Assembly (NCBI RefSeq): GCF_036194065.1
Contig: NZ_CP108095.1
Location: 806,001-870,000 of the forward strand
Length of the DNA stretch: 64,000 bases
Reading direction: 5' to 3'
Source of the DNA: Streptomyces sp. NBC_00239
GTDB lineage: Bacteria; Actinomycetota; Actinomycetes; Streptomycetales; Streptomycetaceae
Positions within the stretch are counted from its first letter, which is position 1, and each line of letters begins with the position of its first letter. A program made the translations under genes and the position numbers. Below, piece by piece: positions 61,091-64,000 of the stretch. Below the pieces are notes generated by a model, which was not told the DNA's origin, made no database searches, and saw only the letters and a program-made list of their open reading frames with translations.

Positions 61091-62086
61091 TCAGTTGGCG
61101 TGCGCTTCGAGGGCGCCCTGGCCGTAGCCGTGTTCGCCGGCTTCGGCCTCGGGGCGGGTACGGCGGCCCGGGACGCGCACGGAGGCGCGCTTGAGCCAGC
61201 GGTCGGTGCCGTCGTAGCGGGCTTGGAAGGGGACGCGGCCGTGGACCACGAGGTCGTTGTCGACGACGAGGACGTCACCCGGGGTGAGGCTGACGGCGAC
61301 GGAGACGCGGGCCAGTTCGGCCGAAAGTCGACCGTAGGCGGCCCGGTAGGCGTCGTCGGCCTGGTCGACGGGGGTGTACGCGGGGTCGTAGCGCAGGGTC
61401 ATGCCGTCTTCGGTCGCGAAGAGCGCCGGAACCGCGGGCGGGGCCTGTTCGGCGAAGCCCTGGGCCTCTTCGTAGGCGTCGTCGGGGAGGATCGGCAGGA
61501 CCGGCCGGACGAGGAGGTCGATGTCCTCGTCGGCGAGGCGGGTCTTGCGGATGCTGGCCGCCGTGGTGGCGATGTCGTCGTGGTTGCGCATGCAGCCGAG
61601 GATCAACAGGTGGGCGCGGCCCGGGTGGAAGGCGTCCTCGGTGTGCGGGCTGAGAAGCACCGTGCTGCTGGCGCCGGTCTGTGCGGTCTCGTGGCCGGGC
61701 GAGGGGACGATGTTGTGTACGAAACGCCCGTCCTGCTGGCCTTCCCAGGCGATGGGGTTGCCCATCACGGTGGAGAGCAGGAGCAGGGCGATGTCGTGGA
61801 CCGCTCCGCTGTCGCCGGCCGTGGCCCAGCTGGAGGGCGTGGTCCCGATGGCGGCGTCGTCCACTTCGATGCCGCGCAGGATGTACAGGCCGTCCTCGGT
61901 GTCGACCGGCCGGCAGTGCGCGCGCAGTTCGTCGCTCAGGCCGGCGGCGGTTTCGGCAACGCGGGCCAGGAGCTGGGGGCTTGTGGCGGACGTGCCGAAC
62001 TCGGCGAGGATCTTCTCCGCGGCCAGGCGGAGTTCACCCACGGTGTGGGGGTCGAGCTTGCGGACAGGTGCGGCTGCCGTGCTCAT
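61091..62086 (-). CDS. TauD/TfdA-like Fe(II)/2-oxoglutarate oxygenase (amino-acid hydroxylase)
   Basis: 331 residues of the clavaminate-synthase/arginine-asparagine-hydroxylase group. Metal ligands HTEDAFH (about 157, H-x-E/D) and distal His in VVDNDLVVHGRVPF (about 282), followed by RWLKRASVRV with the 2-oxoglutarate Arg. First gene of the operon; the product would hydroxylate an amino acid or peptide-like intermediate. The 2-oxoglutarate released by SbnB is also its co-substrate. ATG at 62086 has a modest ribosome site. Confidence 0.85.
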   Translation of the reverse strand: MSTAAAPVRKLDPHTVGELRLAAEKILAEFGTSATSPQLLARVAETAAGLSDELRAHCRPVDTEDGLYILRGIEVDDAAIGTTPSSWATAGDSGAVHDIALLLLSTVMGNPIAWEGQQDGRFVHNIVPSPGHETAQTGASSTVLLSPHTEDAFHPGRAHLLILGCMRNHDDIATTAASIRKTRLADEDIDLLVRPVLPILPDDAYEEAQGFAEQAPPAVPALFATEDGMTLRYDPAYTPVDQADDAYRAAYGRLSAELARVSVAVSLTPGDVLVVDNDLVVHGRVPFQARYDGTDRWLKRASVRVPGRRTRPEAEAGEHGYGQGALEAHAN

Positions 62087-62253
62087 GGCGGAGTGGTCCG
62101 TTTCGTCGGATGGCAGGGGAATCCCGCTTCTGCGGTACGGTCTCCGGCGGCCGGACGTCCGGGAGTTTCGTAACCGGCAGGATTCGACGGGTTGTTGAGG
62201 TTCCCGTCGGGGGATGCGGGGACAGGCGAACGTCCCGAACCGTAACACCGAAA

Positions 62254-62272
62254 TCAGGTAAGGCAAACCTTA
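62254..62272. promoter_or_regulatory. DmdR/IdeR iron box 1
   Basis: TCAGGTAAGGCAAACCTTA, 168 bp upstream of the oxygenase start, close to the actinobacterial iron-box consensus TTAGGTTAGGCTNACCTAA. Placed to control the leftward biosynthetic operon. Confidence 0.8.
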
Positions 62273-62345
62273 GCAATAAGACGTGACGTGGCGAGATTCG
62301 GACGTACGACCCACACTTGCACGGGACTTGCGGAAATGGTTGTCA

Positions 62346-62364
62346 TTAGGATAGGCAAACCTAA
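62346..62364. promoter_or_regulatory. DmdR/IdeR iron box 2
   Basis: TTAGGATAGGCAAACCTAA, nearly perfect match to the iron-box consensus, 99 bp upstream of the solute-binding-protein start. Controls the rightward transport operon; includes a TAGGAT that may serve as its -10. Confidence 0.88.
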
Positions 62365-62463
62365 GCACTTTGGCAGGTTCGGCCCGACCGGTTCGACGGA
62401 GAGATCCGGACGCGTGCCCGACACCCCTGCCACCCCCGTAGCTTCAGCGGAACGAGGACGTAC

Positions 62464-64000
62464 GTGAACTTCAACAGGCGCCAGGTGTTGTGGGCCGGCG
62501 GAGCGATGGGCACGGCGGCCCTGCTCGCCGCCTGCTCCTCGGGAAGCGGCGACAGCGCGACGGACAAGGCCCCGCAGGGTGACGGCAAGCCCAAGGCCGG
62601 CGGAACCCTGCGCATCGGCGCGCTCGGCCGCGCCGGCGCCATCACCCGCGACCCCCACGGCTCCCAGGCCAACGAGAGCGACTACCTCGTCATCGCGCTC
62701 GCCTTCGACACCCTCACGATGCCGGGCGCGAAGGCCAACACCGTTCCCCGTCTGGCCACTTCGTGGGAGTCCTCGGCCGACCTCAAGACCTGGAAGTTCA
62801 AGATCACCAAGGGTGCCGTCTTCCACGACGGCACCCCGGTGACCGCAGAAGACGTGGTGTGGTCCCTGCGCCGCCTGCGCGGCACCCCGTCCGGCGCCGC
62901 CCGCCTGCCCGGTGTCAAGGGCCCCGAGAGCATCACCGCCGAGGGCGCCGACACCGTCGTCATCGTCTCCGACTACGCCAACGCGGACTTCCCGCTCCTG
63001 ACGCGGCTCACCACCTTCGTCATGAAGAAGGGCACCTCCGACAAGGCGCTCGACAAGGCCCCGGGCACCGGCCCCTTCAAGCTCGACTGGTACCGCAACG
63101 GCAACGCCCGCCTCGTCCGCAACGACAAGTGGTACGGCGGCGCCGTGCACCTCGACGCCGTCGAGGTCACCATGTTCGAGACCCCCCAGGCCATGGCCAA
63201 CGCCCTGCTCGCCGGGCAGATCGACGTCGCCTCCAACGTCGGCGCGGTCGCCGCCCGTACCGCCGAGGCCCGCAAGGACATCCAGGTCGTGCGCCGCCCC
63301 GACGACATGGCCATGCCCATCGTCATGCGCGCCGCCAAGGGCAGCCCCTTCGCCGACCCGCGCGTCCGCGAGGCGATGCGCCTGGTCGTCGACCGCGACG
63401 CCATGGTCAAGCAGGTGCTGTCCGGCTACGGAGCCGTCGCCAACGACGTCATGGGCACCGGCGACCCCGCGTACGCCAAGGACATCCCGCAGCGCAAGCG
63501 GGACCTGGAGAAGGCCAAGAAGCTCCTCGCCGAGGCGAAGTTCGACCTGTCCAAGACCTACTCCCTGGTGACCACCGAGGACATCCCCGGCCTCGCCGAG
63601 TCCGCCACGCTCTTCGCCAACCAGGCCCGCGAGGCCGGCATCAAGGTCGAGGTCGTCAAGCAGGAGTCCGGCGCCTTCTGGGAGAAGACCTGGAAGACCG
63701 GCGATTTCTACACCACCTACTGGGGCACCAACGACTCGGTCGTCTTCTTCGCCTCGAAGACCATGGGCACCGCGGCCGGTCTGAACGAGGCCGGCTGGGC
63801 CGACCCCGGCTTCGACGCCGCCTACCGCAAGGCCATCGGCGCCGGCGACCCCGCCCAGCGCGCCGCCGCCCTCAAGGAGCTCCAGCAGATCGAACACGAG
63901 CGGTCCGGCTACCTGCTGTGGGGCATGGCCGACGGCATCGACCTCGCCGCCGCCAAGGTGCAGAACCTGCCCAAGCTCGCCGGCTACGGCCGCGTCCAGC
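62464..64000 (+). CDS. ABC transporter solute-binding lipoprotein, family 5 (cut by right edge)
   Basis: At least 512 residues from a GTG (GAGGAC upstream). Signal with twin Arg (NFNRRQVLWAGG) and lipobox LLAAC (Cys 25). SBP_bac_5 fold as in DppA/OppA/NikA: GGTLRIGAL, TVPRLATSWESSADLKTWKFKI, FHDGTPVTAEDVVWSLRRL, APGTGPFKL. Family-5 binders carry peptides, nickel and opine-type or peptide-like metallophores (CntA), not the FhuD-type siderophores. The iron box and divergence from a Dap operon argue for uptake of a metal-loaded product. Confidence 0.88.
   Translation, partial: MNFNRRQVLWAGGAMGTAALLAACSSGSGDSATDKAPQGDGKPKAGGTLRIGALGRAGAITRDPHGSQANESDYLVIALAFDTLTMPGAKANTVPRLATSWESSADLKTWKFKITKGAVFHDGTPVTAEDVVWSLRRLRGTPSGAARLPGVKGPESITAEGADTVVIVSDYANADFPLLTRLTTFVMKKGTSDKALDKAPGTGPFKLDWYRNGNARLVRNDKWYGGAVHLDAVEVTMFETPQAMANALLAGQIDVASNVGAVAARTAEARKDIQVVRRPDDMAMPIVMRAAKGSPFADPRVREAMRLVVDRDAMVKQVLSGYGAVANDVMGTGDPAYAKDIPQRKRDLEKAKKLLAEAKFDLSKTYSLVTTEDIPGLAESATLFANQAREAGIKVEVVKQESGAFWEKTWKTGDFYTTYWGTNDSVVFFASKTMGTAAGLNEAGWADPGFDAAYRKAIGAGDPAQRAAALKELQQIEHERSGYLLWGMADGIDLAAAKVQNLPKLAGYGRVQ

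Noticed and set aside
1..64000. Search for tRNA, rRNA, CRISPR arrays, insertion sequences and attachment sites
   Set aside because: No transposase or integrase frame, no regularly spaced repeats with spacers, and no cloverleaf with a recognisable T-arm sequence were found by eye.

Overview
The window is chromosomal DNA of a Streptomyces-type actinomycete. Evidence: very high GC with GC-rich third codon positions, GTG/TTG starts with GTGA and ATGA overlaps, WhiB-, SigB/F- and SigE-family regulators, Tat and lipoprotein signals, a LAxTG sortase signal, ALF-repeat proteins, a Pls-type synthetase and a decayed type III PKS/P450 melanin locus. No rRNA, tRNA, CRISPR, IS element or phage gene was seen. 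The window starts inside a Ser/Thr kinase and ends inside an ABC solute-binding protein. Species cannot be named.

Layout. 1-5.1 kb: kinase end, then an overlapping three-gene signalling cassette (receiver/thioredoxin-reductase-like fusion, soluble histidine kinase, UBP zinc finger), then an SDR. 5.3-9.7 kb: Ohr peroxidase, WhiD-like regulator, DUF1206 protein, SigB/F-family sigma factor, winged-helix regulator and DUF6458 protein. 9.7-16.6 kb: an orphan NRPS (half C-A-T-reductase) with a TTA codon near its start, a lipoprotein, a DUF3592 protein and a TOPRIM protein. 16.7-23.8 kb: an ABC importer of the 2-aminoethylphosphonate/Fe/polyamine type with a HAD-Ig-EEP phosphoesterase fusion and a GntR/UTRA regulator; two palindromes lie between operon and regulator. 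24-25 kb: secreted S1 peptidase and a strong bidirectional terminator.

25-34 kb is a run of secreted, Ala-rich ALF-repeat and lectin (RICIN, AbfB) proteins ending in a 1423-residue HINT-containing polymorphic toxin with a likely immunity gene 5 bp downstream. 34.4-36.3 kb: an ABC-F ribosome-protection gene behind what looks like a leaderless 8-codon upstream ORF and hairpin. 38-43.5 kb: an M1 aminopeptidase paired with a 1314-residue Pls/PosA (epsilon-poly-amino-acid) synthetase. 44-53 kb: GtrA protein, MFS pseudogene, PHP hydrolase, DUF899 protein, an operon of LAHTG surface protein/ECF sigma/membrane partner, DoxX and phospholipase C.

53-64 kb: a monooxygenase/ArsR pair sharing two identical-format operators; a 3' scrap of rppA (type III PKS) followed by intact momA-like cupin and P450mel genes; and a five-gene operon (Fe/2OG oxygenase, SbnB, PLP decarboxylase, SbnA, MATE exporter) diverging from a family-5 solute-binding protein. 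Two near-consensus DmdR/IdeR iron boxes lie in the divergent promoter, so this looks like an iron-controlled 2,3-diaminopropionate-derived metallophore locus continuing beyond the right edge.
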